A stretch of 64,000 bases of DNA from an uncultured Eubacteriaceae bacterium (GTDB lineage: Bacteria > Bacillota > Clostridia > Peptostreptococcales > Anaerovoracaceae). How positions within the stretch are numbered: the first letter of the stretch is position 1; each line of letters starts with the position of its first letter. The stretch is taken from assembly GCA_903789635.1 (NCBI GenBank), contig CAIFEY010000005.1, forward strand, positions 1-64,000, in the 5' to 3' direction. The notes beneath the pieces are model-generated. The model saw only the letters and a list, made by a program, of their open reading frames with translations. It was not told the DNA's origin and made no database searches. Made by a program: the position numbers and the translations under genes. Positions 36,156 to 45,478 of this stretch are shown here, in pieces.

Positions 36156-38555
36156 CTACTGCGCGGTGATCGTGATCATGTAGGTCCTCGTCTCGCCGGA
36201 GGAGGAGGTGCAGACGATCGTCGCCGTCTGCTGGGTCTGGCCGTTCATGCTGACCGACATGTTTCCGGTGACGGTGGCGCCGGTCTTGCTCGCGGCAGCC
36301 GCGTCGATCGTGACGGTGTCCGTGCTGCCCGCCTTCATGTCGAACTGCGTCGAATAGTTCGTCGTGTCGGAGGAGATCAGGACCGTCCTGGTGCCGTTGA
36401 CCGTGACGGACAGGGACTTCAGGTAGTAGTTGTTGTCTAAGTTGAAGTTCATCGCCGGGCTTCCGCAGGCCGATGCCGGCATGTTGCTGTATACCGGAAT
36501 ATCGAACTCCAGCGGCTTCTCGAGCACATTGTTGGCGCTGTACGAGTTATAGGAGCTGGCGGCGGTATTCACCGAAGCATAAACGGCGGACATGTAGATA
36601 TGGGTTCCGACACTCGCCTGTCCGTTCAGCACGTTGAAGTGCTCCAGGTAAGCGGTGTACTGGTTGTTGTTGATGAAGTTCTTGGAGAGGAACTGAGCGC
36701 CTCCCGTAATCGCTTTCTCGAGCGTCGTCCAGCCCTGCGCCTTGGCGTACGCGATGCCGTTGGAGGCTCCGCCCGTGGTGGAATCCGATGCGCCGATGTT
36801 GAAGACGTTGTAGGCACCCTGGCTGCCGTCAATCAGAGAAGTCGTGGTCCCCTGCTCGGCGATTGCCTTTGACGCGAGGTAGACCGGGCTGACGTTGTAC
36901 GTCTTTCCCGCCGCGACGAACATATCCGCGACGCCGGACTTCTTCAGCACTGAGTTCCGGTTCAGGATCGTCTGCACCGTGTCCGCATCCTGGTAGGAAC
37001 GGTAATTGTTGCCGAGGAACATGAACACGTTCTTGTCGGTCATCCAGTTGCGCGGGTTCATGTAGTACTGGACCGTCTTAGCGGAGGCCGCGACGAACGC
37101 GGAGGAATCCTTAGGCGTGTAGGTGCCGGTCAGGTAATTGAAGCAGCCAGGCTCGACGGAGAAGTATGTCGCAGGGAAGGCTCCCGTCTGGATTGTGTTG
37201 GTTCCGGAGTTAGCCATCATTCGAGTGACTGCATCGCTCCAGTCCAGGTTGGTCAGCGCCGGAGTGAACTTCCACGTCGGGTGTGCGGCGTGCAGAGCCT
37301 GCAGGTACGGCAGGTACGAGCTCGGGAAGCCGTCCTTGGTGATGTAGCTCGTCGTATCCGTCGTAGTATTGTCGGTATCCGTATTTGTATTGTCGTTGTC
37401 GGTGTCCGTGCTCGAGGAGGTGAACTTCAGGAAGGAACCCTTGACGTAGACGTTCTTTCCGCTGACAGCTACACGGTACCAGACGTCGGATTCCGCGGAT
37501 CCGCCCGTTCCGAAGCTGCGCAGCTTGGCCTTGATGCTCGCGCCGTCAGCGACCTGTCCGCTTTTGGCAAAGCTCGTTCCCGGCCCCTTCCTCGTGTTCA
37601 GGCCGCCGGTCGCGTCGACAGTAACCTTGACCGCGTTCGGATAGCTCAGCGAGATCTGGTCGCGGCGGACGTAGCCGTTGACGTTGGACGCGTAGACCCA
37701 GCGCCTGGCTGTCTTGGTGCTCTTGGAGGAGGTGAACGTCTCCGAGGTGACCGTCAGCTCAGCGCCCTTCTTCAGCGTCTTGATCGATGCAGCAGAATTG
37801 GATGCCTTCTGGCGAACGACAGCCTTTGACGCCGTGACCTTGCCCGTGCCGTTTAAGATCGGTGTCGATGTCGTCGCGTTTGCATCCGGGTTTACCGCCG
37901 TCTTGGTGCTGTCATTGGTGCTGTCGTTATTATCCGTGTTCGTGTTAGCATTCGTGCTGTCGCCGGAGGACGGGTTCGTGAACGTGACGTATGACGCCGT
38001 GACGTAGGCGTTCTTTCCGTTCGCCTTCACGCGGTACCACTTGCTGCCGTCCGCCGCCTTGACGCGCTCACGGACGTAGAGGGACGTGCCCTTCTGCAGC
38101 AGCCCCAGGCTGGCGAAGCTCGTTCCGGCGCCCTTCCGAAGCCGCAGTGCATCAGTCGTCCACGCCGCTTTCTTGGCGAGTGTGACCTTTGTCAGATCCG
38201 TGCGGATAAAGCCCTTCAGCGAGGACACGTAGATCCAGCGGGTCTTCGCCTTGGTGCTGGACGCAGACGTGAACTTCTCGTAAGAAATAGTGTATTTCAC
38301 GTTCTTGTTTACCGTGGCGAGCTTCTTTGATGAGGTCGAGGCGGATTTTCTTACCGCGGTGCCGTCTGCCTTGACGACGGCCTTCGCCGGGACGCTTTTC
38401 CAGGTGCTTGCGGCAAAAGCCGAACTGCCCAGAGCAGGAACTCCGCTGATGAGCACCATCGCCGCGGACAGCGCCGACACTGCCGTGCGCTTCAGGAATG
38501 TATGACGGGCGGAAGTCGTCCCGCCATTGTTTCTGTTTTTGTTCAGATAACTCAT
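36156..38555 (-). CDS. Secreted SH3b-repeat protein with GH73-like glucosaminidase domain
   Basis: Signal peptide in the first ~50 residues (basic start, hydrophobic core, SAFAAST cleavage region). Several bacterial SH3-type repeats follow in the N-terminal half (two before and two after a Thr/Asn/Asp-rich linker), with TALRLRKGAGTSFASLG-like turns. The C-terminal half has a LytD/GH73-like segment (SPVYLASKAIAEQGTTTS, YNVFNIGAS) and a small beta domain. Probably a peptidoglycan hydrolase acting in the wall. AAAAGGAG precedes the ATG at 38555; 799 aa. Catalytic residues were not individually assigned. Confidence 0.85.
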   Translation of the reverse strand: MSYLNKNRNNGGTTSARHTFLKRTAVSALSAAMVLISGVPALGSSAFAASTWKSVPAKAVVKADGTAVRKSASTSSKKLATVNKNVKYTISYEKFTSASSTKAKTRWIYVSSLKGFIRTDLTKVTLAKKAAWTTDALRLRKGAGTSFASLGLLQKGTSLYVRERVKAADGSKWYRVKANGKNAYVTASYVTFTNPSSGDSTNANTNTDNNDSTNDSTKTAVNPDANATTSTPILNGTGKVTASKAVVRQKASNSAASIKTLKKGAELTVTSETFTSSKSTKTARRWVYASNVNGYVRRDQISLSYPNAVKVTVDATGGLNTRKGPGTSFAKSGQVADGASIKAKLRSFGTGGSAESDVWYRVAVSGKNVYVKGSFLKFTSSSTDTDNDNTNTDTDNTTTDTTSYITKDGFPSSYLPYLQALHAAHPTWKFTPALTNLDWSDAVTRMMANSGTNTIQTGAFPATYFSVEPGCFNYLTGTYTPKDSSAFVAASAKTVQYYMNPRNWMTDKNVFMFLGNNYRSYQDADTVQTILNRNSVLKKSGVADMFVAAGKTYNVSPVYLASKAIAEQGTTTSLIDGSQGAYNVFNIGASDSTTGGASNGIAYAKAQGWTTLEKAITGGAQFLSKNFINNNQYTAYLEHFNVLNGQASVGTHIYMSAVYASVNTAASSYNSYSANNVLEKPLEFDIPVYSNMPASACGSPAMNFNLDNNYYLKSLSVTVNGTRTVLISSDTTNYSTQFDMKAGSTDTVTIDAAAASKTGATVTGNMSVSMNGQTQQTATIVCTSSSGETRTYMITITAQ

Positions 38556-38840
38556 GACTCTCCTTTTCCTAATCTTTGTATAACTGCATGAATCATGCCG
38601 ATCATAAACTTTGCATCTTTTTTCCGTGAACACGCGTGAACCGAAGAAATAATTTCACCGATCTCAACATATTCGTATGATCCATTATCGCATGGATTCT
38701 GATAAATATCAAATTTTCAGATCGCTCACGAAGTCTGAAAAACCGCGGAAACATCCCGAAAATTGCCCTTTTCATTGTCAAGATCGTTAAATTATTCTCA
38801 GAAAAATTGAAATTAATTGTTTACGCACAAGAATGTTGGA

Positions 38841-38869
38841 TTGAAAGTTGTGCGAACCTATATTATAAT
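38841..38869 (+). promoter_or_regulatory. Promoter of the 38906 radical SAM gene
   Basis: TTGAAA (38841-38846), a 17 bp spacer and TATAAT (38864-38869), 36 bp before the start codon: the best-looking sigma-A promoter in the window. Confidence 0.8.
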
Positions 38870-38905
38870 TACAATCGTAAACTAAGCAAAGGAAAGGTTG
38901 AGACC

Positions 38906-39802
38906 ATGAAAAATCCGTACAAGACTCGTGAGGGAGGGGCAACCGTTACGGTGTTTGCACCGTATGACTGCGGAAACCACTGCCCATTCTGTATTAATAA
39001 AGGTGAATACTCCGATACAACCGGATTCAGCAAGGATAAAATTATCCCATCCATCAAACTCATGGATGAGATCACGCCGAACTGCGACTTTGTCTTCACT
39101 GGCGGCGAGCCGTTCGCCAACCGCGCGGCCCTGCAGGAGATGCTGGACCAGATTCCAAACACGCACCGCGTATTCATCAACACTACACTGCCGACATTTG
39201 ACGGCCAGACCGAGCAGGATCTGATCGACTTCACCGAGAAGAACAAGGATAAGATCACCTGCATCAACGTCTCCAGACATCTGGTCAAGTACGTAGAGGA
39301 AGGTGCGGACGATCTTCTGTCCCGTCTTGCTGTACGCACACGAGTAAACTGCGTCCTGTATAAGGACTACCCGGCAGCGCGTCTCCCGGAGTACCTGGAG
39401 CGCTGGATCCCGTACAACATTCCGGTCCAGTTCCGCTTCGACTACACCGCGACAACGCCGGAAAACCTCTACGACCGCGAGGGCGACCCAATCCTGGCCG
39501 ACCTGAACAAGATCGCGGAATACAAGGGTCTCGACGGATGCCGCATGCGCTGCGGATTCCACTACAACTATAAGGGCCTCACGCTGACCTACCACAAGAC
39601 GCTGCCGTACTCCACCATCGTCGAGAAGGACAAGGAAGACGGCAAGACCTACGACATCCTCTACGACATCATCATCAAGCAGGACGGCGAAATCCGCTCC
39701 GACTGGGATGAATCTGTCCTCGATGTCGACGCCTACAGAAACGTGAAATTCGAGCCTTACGACCTCCGCGTCCTGGAGGGCGAGGTAGACTCCCAGTTCT
39801 AG
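38906..39802 (+). CDS. Radical SAM protein of unknown function
   Basis: A 298 aa radical SAM protein with the classic C22-x3-C26-x2-C29 motif (CGNHCPFC) and a GGEPFANR segment where SAM is bound. No extra Fe-S cluster domain; CRMRCGFHYNYKG in the C-terminal part may hold further ligands. I do not recognise the subfamily; it is longer than QueE (~220 aa) and lacks SPASM-type cysteines. AAAGGAAAGG precedes the ATG at 38906. Monocistronic, with its own strong promoter and terminator. Confidence 0.85.
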   Translation: MKNPYKTREGGATVTVFAPYDCGNHCPFCINKGEYSDTTGFSKDKIIPSIKLMDEITPNCDFVFTGGEPFANRAALQEMLDQIPNTHRVFINTTLPTFDGQTEQDLIDFTEKNKDKITCINVSRHLVKYVEEGADDLLSRLAVRTRVNCVLYKDYPAARLPEYLERWIPYNIPVQFRFDYTATTPENLYDREGDPILADLNKIAEYKGLDGCRMRCGFHYNYKGLTLTYHKTLPYSTIVEKDKEDGKTYDILYDIIIKQDGEIRSDWDESVLDVDAYRNVKFEPYDLRVLEGEVDSQF

Positions 39803-39874
39803 TTTCGCGTCCCCTGCCGCAGGTCAGGCTTAAGAGTCCGCCCAGCAGGGCAAAACCCCAAACTATCGATCCAT

Positions 39875-39935
39875 ACGGGCTGTTTCAGGATCGTCCGGCG
39901 CAGTGCCGTGACCTCCTGAACCACGCCCGTTTTTC
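39875..39935 (+). terminator. Intrinsic terminator after the radical SAM gene
   Basis: Two nested arms, ACGGGC/GCCCGT (39875-39880, 39925-39930) and TTCAGGA/TCCTGAA (39884-39890, 39914-39920), then TTTTT. Confidence 0.8.
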
Positions 39936-40121
39936 ATTGTTTTTCGCCATCCCGCAGTGCACGCTCCCCTGCACCCTCCGTGCATTTTCCACGCATTAAG
40001 ACGCATTCCGACTCATTCCGATGCATTTCCATGTGCGCTAATGCATACCCGCGAGTGCCGATGCGCGCCCATGAGTTCCCAGGCGCAGTCCCGCACTGCC
40101 CACGCGGCAAAGTCCACCCAG

Positions 40122-40265
40122 CCCCGCATCTCATCCGCCCCGCTGGTTCTCGGAATCATCTCGCGCTGTAAACCGACACGCGTTCGCATAAACGGCCCGA
40201 CCCCGCATCTCACCTGCTCTGCTGGTTCTCGGAATCATTTCGCGCTGCAAACCGACACGCGTCCG
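40122..40265. repeat. ~64 bp direct duplication, period 79
   Basis: 40122-40185 and 40201-40265 are near-identical; both contain CTGGTTCTCGGAATCAT, CGCGCTG and AAACCGACACGCGT. Non-coding. Confidence 0.7.
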
Positions 40266-40300
40266 TTATAATCACAAGCGTACGCCGATCTACCAGCATA

Positions 40301-40362
40301 GTTCAACTGCCGCGCGGTTCGATGCCAGGATGATTCAACTACCGCGCGATTCACTGCCGGAA
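40301..40362. repeat. ~30 bp direct duplication, period 32
   Basis: TTCAACTGCCGCGCG (40302) and TTCAACTACCGCGCG (40334) head two diverged 30 bp units. Non-coding. Confidence 0.6.
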
Positions 40363-40582
40363 CAGTTTACTGGCTGCGCACTTCGCTGCTGACATTATTA
40401 TCTTGCAGCGCGTTCCACGGCTGGCAAAGTTTCAATGCCGCCCCGCCGGGGCATCTAAAAAACAGCACAGCAGTACACAGCCGTGCCTGCATCCAGTATA
40501 CAATCTTACTCTCAACGATACGCGACAGCACGCAGCGCGGCATGGGCGTGAATCCAAATCGGTAACGAAGCACACAAAAATT

Positions 40583-40688
40583 CGCAATTCCATGAATCGA
40601 CAAACGGCTGCATGTCGCGCACACAATTCCGCGAATCGACAAACGGATCGACGCCGCGCCCGCAATTCCGCGACTTGGCGAACGCAGT
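40583..40688. repeat. 39 bp tandem repeat, three degenerate copies
   Basis: Units begin CAATTCC at 40585, 40624 and 40663 (period 39 both times) and share GAATCGACAAACGG in the first two. Upstream of the DUF308 gene. Too diverged and too short-spaced for CRISPR. Confidence 0.65.
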
Positions 40689-40750
40689 AAGAAACCTATC
40701 ATCGCAATTATTAAAACGCCCGGCAGCCGCCGGCAAGAAAGGAGAACATT

Positions 40751-41404
40751 ATGTCCGAAAAGAAAACCTACGACGCGAGGCTCCGAAGTCTCAAGCGAAA
40801 CAAGCTCCTGACCGCCCTCACCTCCTCGGTGATCGGAGTGGTCCTCCTGCTCCGCCCGCAGACGAGCCTGCAGCTGCTATGTAAATTCATCGCCGTGATG
40901 ATCCTGATCACCGGCGTCATCATGCTCCTCCTGTACCTGATGCAGAGGGAGACGGCCATGAAGGTTCACCTCGTCTCCGCCCTGATCCTCAGCGCGGTCG
41001 GCCTCTGGATCTTCCTTCGCCCGAACGGCCTCATCGCCATCATCCCGACCGTGATCGGCATCATCATCGCCGTCGACGGAATCGCCAACCTCGGCGAGGC
41101 GATCGCGATTTACCGCCAAAGCATGAGCCGCTCACCAGTCATGCCGATCATCCTGGGCATCATCACGATCCTGCTTGGTCTGGTCCTGATCTTCAAGCCG
41201 GTCGGCGTCGCCGCGATCATCACACAGGTCATCGGCGCGGTCACCCTGTACAACGGCATCTCCGACTTCCTGATCGCCATGCGCATCCACCCAGTCATCG
41301 TCAACCCGCCGGCCCCGGACGCGCCGCACGCGGCAGGCGGTGCGGACAGCGCGGACAGCGCAGACGCCTCGGACACGACGGGCGGCACCGGGACTGCAAA
41401 CTAG
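40751..41404 (+). CDS. DUF308 (HdeD-like) membrane protein
   Basis: Six hydrophobic segments arranged as three helical hairpins, with repeated GVVLLLRPQTS, GLWIFLRPNG and GLVLIFKPVG turns, which is the DUF308/HdeD pattern. Function in Firmicutes unknown. The last ~30 residues are Ala/Asp/Ser/Gly-rich and soluble. GGAGAACATT precedes the ATG. 217 aa. It stands alone after a repeat-rich spacer and before a terminator at 41626. Confidence 0.85.
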   Translation: MSEKKTYDARLRSLKRNKLLTALTSSVIGVVLLLRPQTSLQLLCKFIAVMILITGVIMLLLYLMQRETAMKVHLVSALILSAVGLWIFLRPNGLIAIIPTVIGIIIAVDGIANLGEAIAIYRQSMSRSPVMPIILGIITILLGLVLIFKPVGVAAIITQVIGAVTLYNGISDFLIAMRIHPVIVNPPAPDAPHAAGGADSADSADASDTTGGTGTAN

Positions 41405-41625
41405 TACGACCGATCAGCGCCCGCGCAGATTACTTAATGAAGCAGTCTGAACGCGGCGCGGACGGCGCCGGTCTACAGATCGGATAAATCGGAAAGGTCC
41501 TGCAAACGCTCCGCGCCTCGATCAATTCGTATGGAAGGCGGCGCGAGGCAAAGCCGGTTCTGGTGATCAGAGCGCGCCGGCAATCTCCGACTTTATTATT
41601 GAATAACTGAAATAACACTGACTGA

Positions 41626-41656
41626 CCCCGGAGGCGACGCGCCTGCCGGGGTTTTC
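41626..41656 (+). terminator. Intrinsic terminator downstream of the DUF308 gene
   Basis: CCCCGG-A-GGC ... GCC-TG-CCGGGG stem (41626-41651) followed by TTTTCC. It lies about 220 bp past the stop codon. Confidence 0.75.
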
Positions 41657-41940
41657 CTTTGATCCTGTTGGTTGGCCACCCACCCTAAGAACAATTTTTC
41701 CAATTCTTTCATCTTGCTTCGGACAGAGCAGATCCTTCCCTGGGGCTCCGGTGCGGACAGAAAATTCGAAGTCGGAGTCTGCGGCGCAGTGCAGGTGACA
41801 GATGCACCGCCAGGGAAAAAAGGAAGGATGACATGGAGGATACCGGGGGTAATTTGTGTATACCCCATGTACCACATACTGGTAGTTATGATAACTGGAA
41901 TGCTATCTTTGCGCCGTTCTGTCGGAGAAAATTCATACAT

Positions 41941-42438
41941 AGGAAATCAATCACCTTTGTATACTGTATCATTTTGCGTAGGAGCACGATTTCTTCATCT
42001 TAACACAACGGCTTTTACCGAATTGCGTAAGGCCGTATTTATGACGCTCCTACGCACCAGCATTTTAGGTCCTTATAATCTTATAGATCTACCACCCTTG
42101 TAATTTCCTGCGCGCTCTGAAAACCACTCGATTTTTGCGCCCCTTTCCGACAAAATATCGTCCCCGGCGATCAAATTTTATACTCAGTATACAAATATGC
42201 ATTTAATTTGAGCGTTTGTTCCCCGTCGAGGATGCTTCAGGATCATCTCGGGATCACTTCTTGGAAATCTCAGGACCACTTGCGGACCATTTTGATATCA
42301 ACTGTGATATATTTTAAATTGTCAGACTTCTGCGCACGCTTTTTGGTATCGAAGAAGTTGCGTCAGAGACCGGAATAATGCGCATTACACAATTTCGGAA
42401 ATGCCGTTGCGTCAGAATTTAAGATTTGTCTCCCTGCC
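41941..42438. repeat. Dispersed ~490 bp non-coding element, copy 2
   Basis: Homologous to 21681-22173, same orientation. In this copy a perfect 11 bp inverted repeat TGCGTAGGAGC/GCTCCTACGCA (41975-41985, 42046-42056) encloses a second stem ACGGC/GCCGT (42008-42012, 42032-42036) and an inner TTAC/GTAA. The 3' part (42285-42370) is the most conserved block. An open frame at 41672-42103 crosses the 5' end but is not protein-like. Confidence 0.75.
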
Positions 42439-42530
42439 AAATAAAAAACGGCCGCGATGTCCAAGGGAGGGTTTTCCTATCGTTATTATCTATGGATGCA
42501 GTATCCCGCCACCCTCGTTGATCATCCCAG

Positions 42531-42735
42531 CATCGGCGGCACTGGCGATGCTGTAGATGCCGGCGGCACTGGCGATGCTGAAGATACTGGTGATGCCGGC
42601 GGAGCTGTCGATACCGGCGATGCTGGTGATGCCAACGATGCCGGCGGTACTGCCAATGCTGGCGATGCCGATGATGCCGACGGTGCCGATGATGCCGGCG
42701 ATCCTGACAATGCCGGCAGTACCGGCGGCACCGCC
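42531..42735. repeat. GATGCCGGC-type short tandem repeat tract
   Basis: About 200 bp of degenerate 9-18 bp units (GATGCTGGC, GATGCCGGCGG, GATGCCGAC). Read in one frame it would give a Gly-Asp-Ala collagen-like peptide, but there is no ribosome binding site and the frame runs through the following hairpin and into the antisense of the next gene. Treated as non-coding. Confidence 0.6.
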
Positions 42736-42742
42736 AGCAGAA

Positions 42743-42788
42743 GAAGACAGGCTGTGAAAATGACTCCGCATTTTCACAGCCTGTCTTC
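42743..42788. terminator. Hairpin of the GGCTGTGAAAATG family (T2)
   Basis: Perfect 20 bp stem with a 6 nt loop (42743-42762, 42769-42788), between the GATGCC tract and the 3' end of the minus-strand secreted protein gene. Almost the same arm as T1 at 22315. Confidence 0.7.
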
Positions 42789-42850
42789 AGTATATTATTC
42801 GCTTCTATGTTTCTGTAATGTATTGGCTTGCCGTGGCGGCTGGCGATGCA

Positions 42851-44854
42851 CTACTTGGTTACGACGTAGAGTGCCTTGCTCCAGCTGCTGTAGGCGCCGC
42901 TCTTGTAGGCGCGGATGCGGACCTGGTAGGCCTTGCCGCTGCCGAGGCTGGTCAGCGTGCGGACAGCACTGCTGTTCAGCTTGTACTTCTTCCACTTGGA
43001 GGTGCCGTACCTGCGGATGCCGATCTGGTACTTCGGGGAGCCGGAGACCTTGACGGCGGTGAGTTTCAGGCCGCTCGTGAGGGCGCTGTATTTCAGGGAC
43101 GGAGTCGACGGCTTTACCTTGTAGGTCAGCGTGATGCTGTCTTTGAAGTTGCCGGTGCCCGTCAGGGTCAGCTTCTTCTTGCCGATGGTCTTCAGGCTGC
43201 CTTTGGTCTTTGCCGTATAATCGGTGCCCGGAGTCAGTGTGAGCGGCTGGGTGGAATTATCCGCCGTCAGGGTCAGGGCCAGCTGGCTCTGCTCCTGGGT
43301 TTTGCCGTTGTAGATGAAGTTCTGCAGGCCGGAGGTCTTGACCGCCTTGAGGCTGGTCGGCTCGATGACGTAGGATGCGTTCAGGGTGCCGGTGTAGTTG
43401 TTGATGCCTCGCAGGATCAGGTTGTATGTGCCGGCGTTGATGAATTTATCGCTCTCGGCGCAGTAGACCTGGAAGTCCTGGCCCTGGGTCAGTCCGTCCG
43501 CGCTCACGGTCGGCTGCTGTTCGGTTCCGTCGTAGGTGGAGGTCTCGACCTTCACGTCGGAGGATTCCAGTGCCCTAGGGATGATGCTGAACGTCTTGGT
43601 GACGGAGCCCTTGACCATGCTGCAGCCCCTGACCTTCATCGTCGCCGTTCCGACGTTGACATTGTTCGAGCATGACACGGTGTAGTCCGTTCCCTCCTGG
43701 AAGTTGGAGACCGTGACTTCCGGTTCCTGTGCGGTGCCGGTGTATGCGACCTTGGCGCTGGTCAGCTTCACCTTGGAGGAGCTCAGCGTCGCCTTCTTGA
43801 TCGTGAAGGTGCGGGAGACCTTTCCAGTGTAGTTGTTGCAGAATGTCGCGGTGAGTGTGCCCTTGGTATTGTCGTTGACTGCACTCAGTGTGTAATCGGT
43901 GTTCTTCTTAAGCTTGACGCCGTTCAGTTTAACTGCGGCGTTCGGGACGATGACCTTGCCCGTGTAGGTCTTGGCAGAGATCGAGGAGATGACTGCGGAG
44001 GACGCGTTCTTAGGCTTGATCTGGTACGTCGTCTTGACGGTTCCGGTGTAGGATCCGACGCCCTTGACCGTAACCTTTACGGTTCCGGCGTTGGTCTTGC
44101 TTCCGGAGGTCGTCACAGTGTAGCCGCTGTAGATGCGCTTTCCGTTCTTATCATAGACGGCAACTGTCGGGCTCTGGGATTTTCCGGTGTACGTCTTATC
44201 GGAGGCCGTGACCTTGCCCAGTTTGATCTTTGTCGTAGTCGTGGTCGTCGTTGAGCTCGAACTGCTGGATGCGTTCGAGGAACTCGAAGTTCCAGTGTAG
44301 CGGAGCACGCCGTCCCAGCTGATTCCGGACACGCCGTTGTAGTACGGAGCGACGCTGACTTCCGTTCCCGTCTGGTCGCCCGTTTCCGGATGGCCGCGGT
44401 CGGAATGCGCTGCCGCCGTCATGCCGTTTCCGATGTACAGCTCCGTGTGACGGTCGCAGTCCAGCAGAATGTCGCCGCGCTGCAGAGTCGCAGGCGGAAC
44501 GCAGTTCAGCGTGATGCCGAGCTGGGCTGCCGGGATCCAGGTGAATCCGGCGTTCGTAAAGCTCTGCTGCATGCTCTTGGTCCCAACGAAACCGCTGAAG
44601 CTGAATCCGCCGCCGTTCATGAAGGCGCTGACCACGAATGTACCGCAGTCATAATCCGGTCCCCAGCGGGACGTGAGTGAATAACCGTGTGAGTCGTCGT
44701 TAGCCGTCGCGATCGCCCACTGGACAGCGGCTTCCACGCGTGAAGGGATCGTATCTGCGCGTGACGGCGACGCGGCACCGATTCCAAAGAGGATCATCAG
44801 CGCCAGCATGACTGCAGGCAGCAGTCGTCGAAGCGTAAGTTCTTTGATCTTCAT
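42851..44854 (-). CDS. Secreted NlpC/P60-like protein with MBG-type beta repeats
   Basis: Signal peptide (residues ~1-33), then a Cys/His peptidase-like domain: YDCGTFVVSAFMNGGG with the presumed catalytic Cys, LQRGDILLDCDRHTELYIG with the presumed His, and AAHSDRGHPETGDQTG. A Ser/Thr linker follows. Then about five beta-sandwich repeats with the recurring YTGK/YTGT...Y pattern, and an Fn3-like end (YQIGIRRYGTSKWKKYKL). Likely cell-wall hydrolase or surface protein. ATG (44854) is used; a GTG three codons upstream is possible, and neither has a strong ribosome binding site. 667 aa. Confidence 0.85.
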   Translation of the reverse strand: MKIKELTLRRLLPAVMLALMILFGIGAASPSRADTIPSRVEAAVQWAIATANDDSHGYSLTSRWGPDYDCGTFVVSAFMNGGGFSFSGFVGTKSMQQSFTNAGFTWIPAAQLGITLNCVPPATLQRGDILLDCDRHTELYIGNGMTAAAHSDRGHPETGDQTGTEVSVAPYYNGVSGISWDGVLRYTGTSSSSNASSSSSSTTTTTTTKIKLGKVTASDKTYTGKSQSPTVAVYDKNGKRIYSGYTVTTSGSKTNAGTVKVTVKGVGSYTGTVKTTYQIKPKNASSAVISSISAKTYTGKVIVPNAAVKLNGVKLKKNTDYTLSAVNDNTKGTLTATFCNNYTGKVSRTFTIKKATLSSSKVKLTSAKVAYTGTAQEPEVTVSNFQEGTDYTVSCSNNVNVGTATMKVRGCSMVKGSVTKTFSIIPRALESSDVKVETSTYDGTEQQPTVSADGLTQGQDFQVYCAESDKFINAGTYNLILRGINNYTGTLNASYVIEPTSLKAVKTSGLQNFIYNGKTQEQSQLALTLTADNSTQPLTLTPGTDYTAKTKGSLKTIGKKKLTLTGTGNFKDSITLTYKVKPSTPSLKYSALTSGLKLTAVKVSGSPKYQIGIRRYGTSKWKKYKLNSSAVRTLTSLGSGKAYQVRIRAYKSGAYSSWSKALYVVTK

Positions 44855-44863
44855 AATTCTCAC

Positions 44864-45246
44864 AATATTTCATTTCCATTACAAAAACTGTTACAGACAA
44901 AATTCAAAAAGTAAAGGATCACCGACCATGCCTGATGCTCGCCTGCCTGCGCGCCTCCGGCATTCCGCACCCGGGAAATTCACCACCGAGTAAAATAAGT
45001 GGTAATCTTTTCCAAAATTGAAGTACGTACAGCAACCCAACTTAAGAATTTTTATGTATATTTTAACATACCGACGGGAGAAATCAATATATTTAAGGAA
45101 AGTTTTTCATCTTAAGTTCGCAAAGTATTGAAAACAAGCCATTCTATAGTATACATTGTCGTATTACTGTAAACCAAATAAAGCTGAATAATTCCTTCAG
45201 AAAATTAATAAATATGTACTCTGCGACACTAAAACCAGCGAAAAAA
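44864..45246. other. AT-rich non-coding spacer
   Basis: About 380 bp upstream of the NlpC/P60-like gene. AT-rich, no ORF with a ribosome binding site; contains TATGT...ACATA and CTTAAG short inverted repeats but no structure I can name. It presumably carries the promoter of the minus-strand gene. Confidence 0.4.
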
Positions 45247-45308
45247 GGACTCATTCCCGCCCCTCCGCCGCGCGGCTGCGCGGTCGGAGGGGCGGGAATG
45301 AGTCCTTT
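45247..45308. terminator. Long bidirectional terminator hairpin after ptsI
   Basis: Perfect 21 bp stem (45247-45267 with 45285-45305), inner CGCGC/GCGCG, flanked by AAAAAA on the left and TTTAT on the right, so it can work in both directions. About 170 bp past the ptsI stop. Confidence 0.88.
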
Positions 45309-45478
45309 ATATTTCTTTTTTATTATTATTCTTATTGGCTGATCGAATGCCCGATCTCGGGTCGAAGCGAATGCGTCCGCCGGTTTCCGAAGATCCCGGC
45401 TTTCCGGCAGCCAGGCTGCGTGGCTTGGACGTTCGGATTTTGTCGCGGGAGCACATGCGGCCGAAAGCCCGGGAAGGA

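Noticed and set aside
40583-40688. Possible CRISPR array (three 39 bp periodic units)
   Set aside because: Repeats are degenerate along the whole unit, no constant repeat with variable spacers, no cas genes.
41672-42103. 143-codon ORF over the 5' part of the dispersed element
   Set aside because: Although the frame and stop are shared with copy 1, the changes are mostly at first and second codon positions and upstream parts do not align, so a protein is unlikely.
42457-43053. Plus-strand ORF with Gly-Asp-Ala repeats
   Set aside because: No ribosome binding site; runs through the T2 hairpin and antisense into the NlpC/P60-like gene. The repeat tract explains the open frame.
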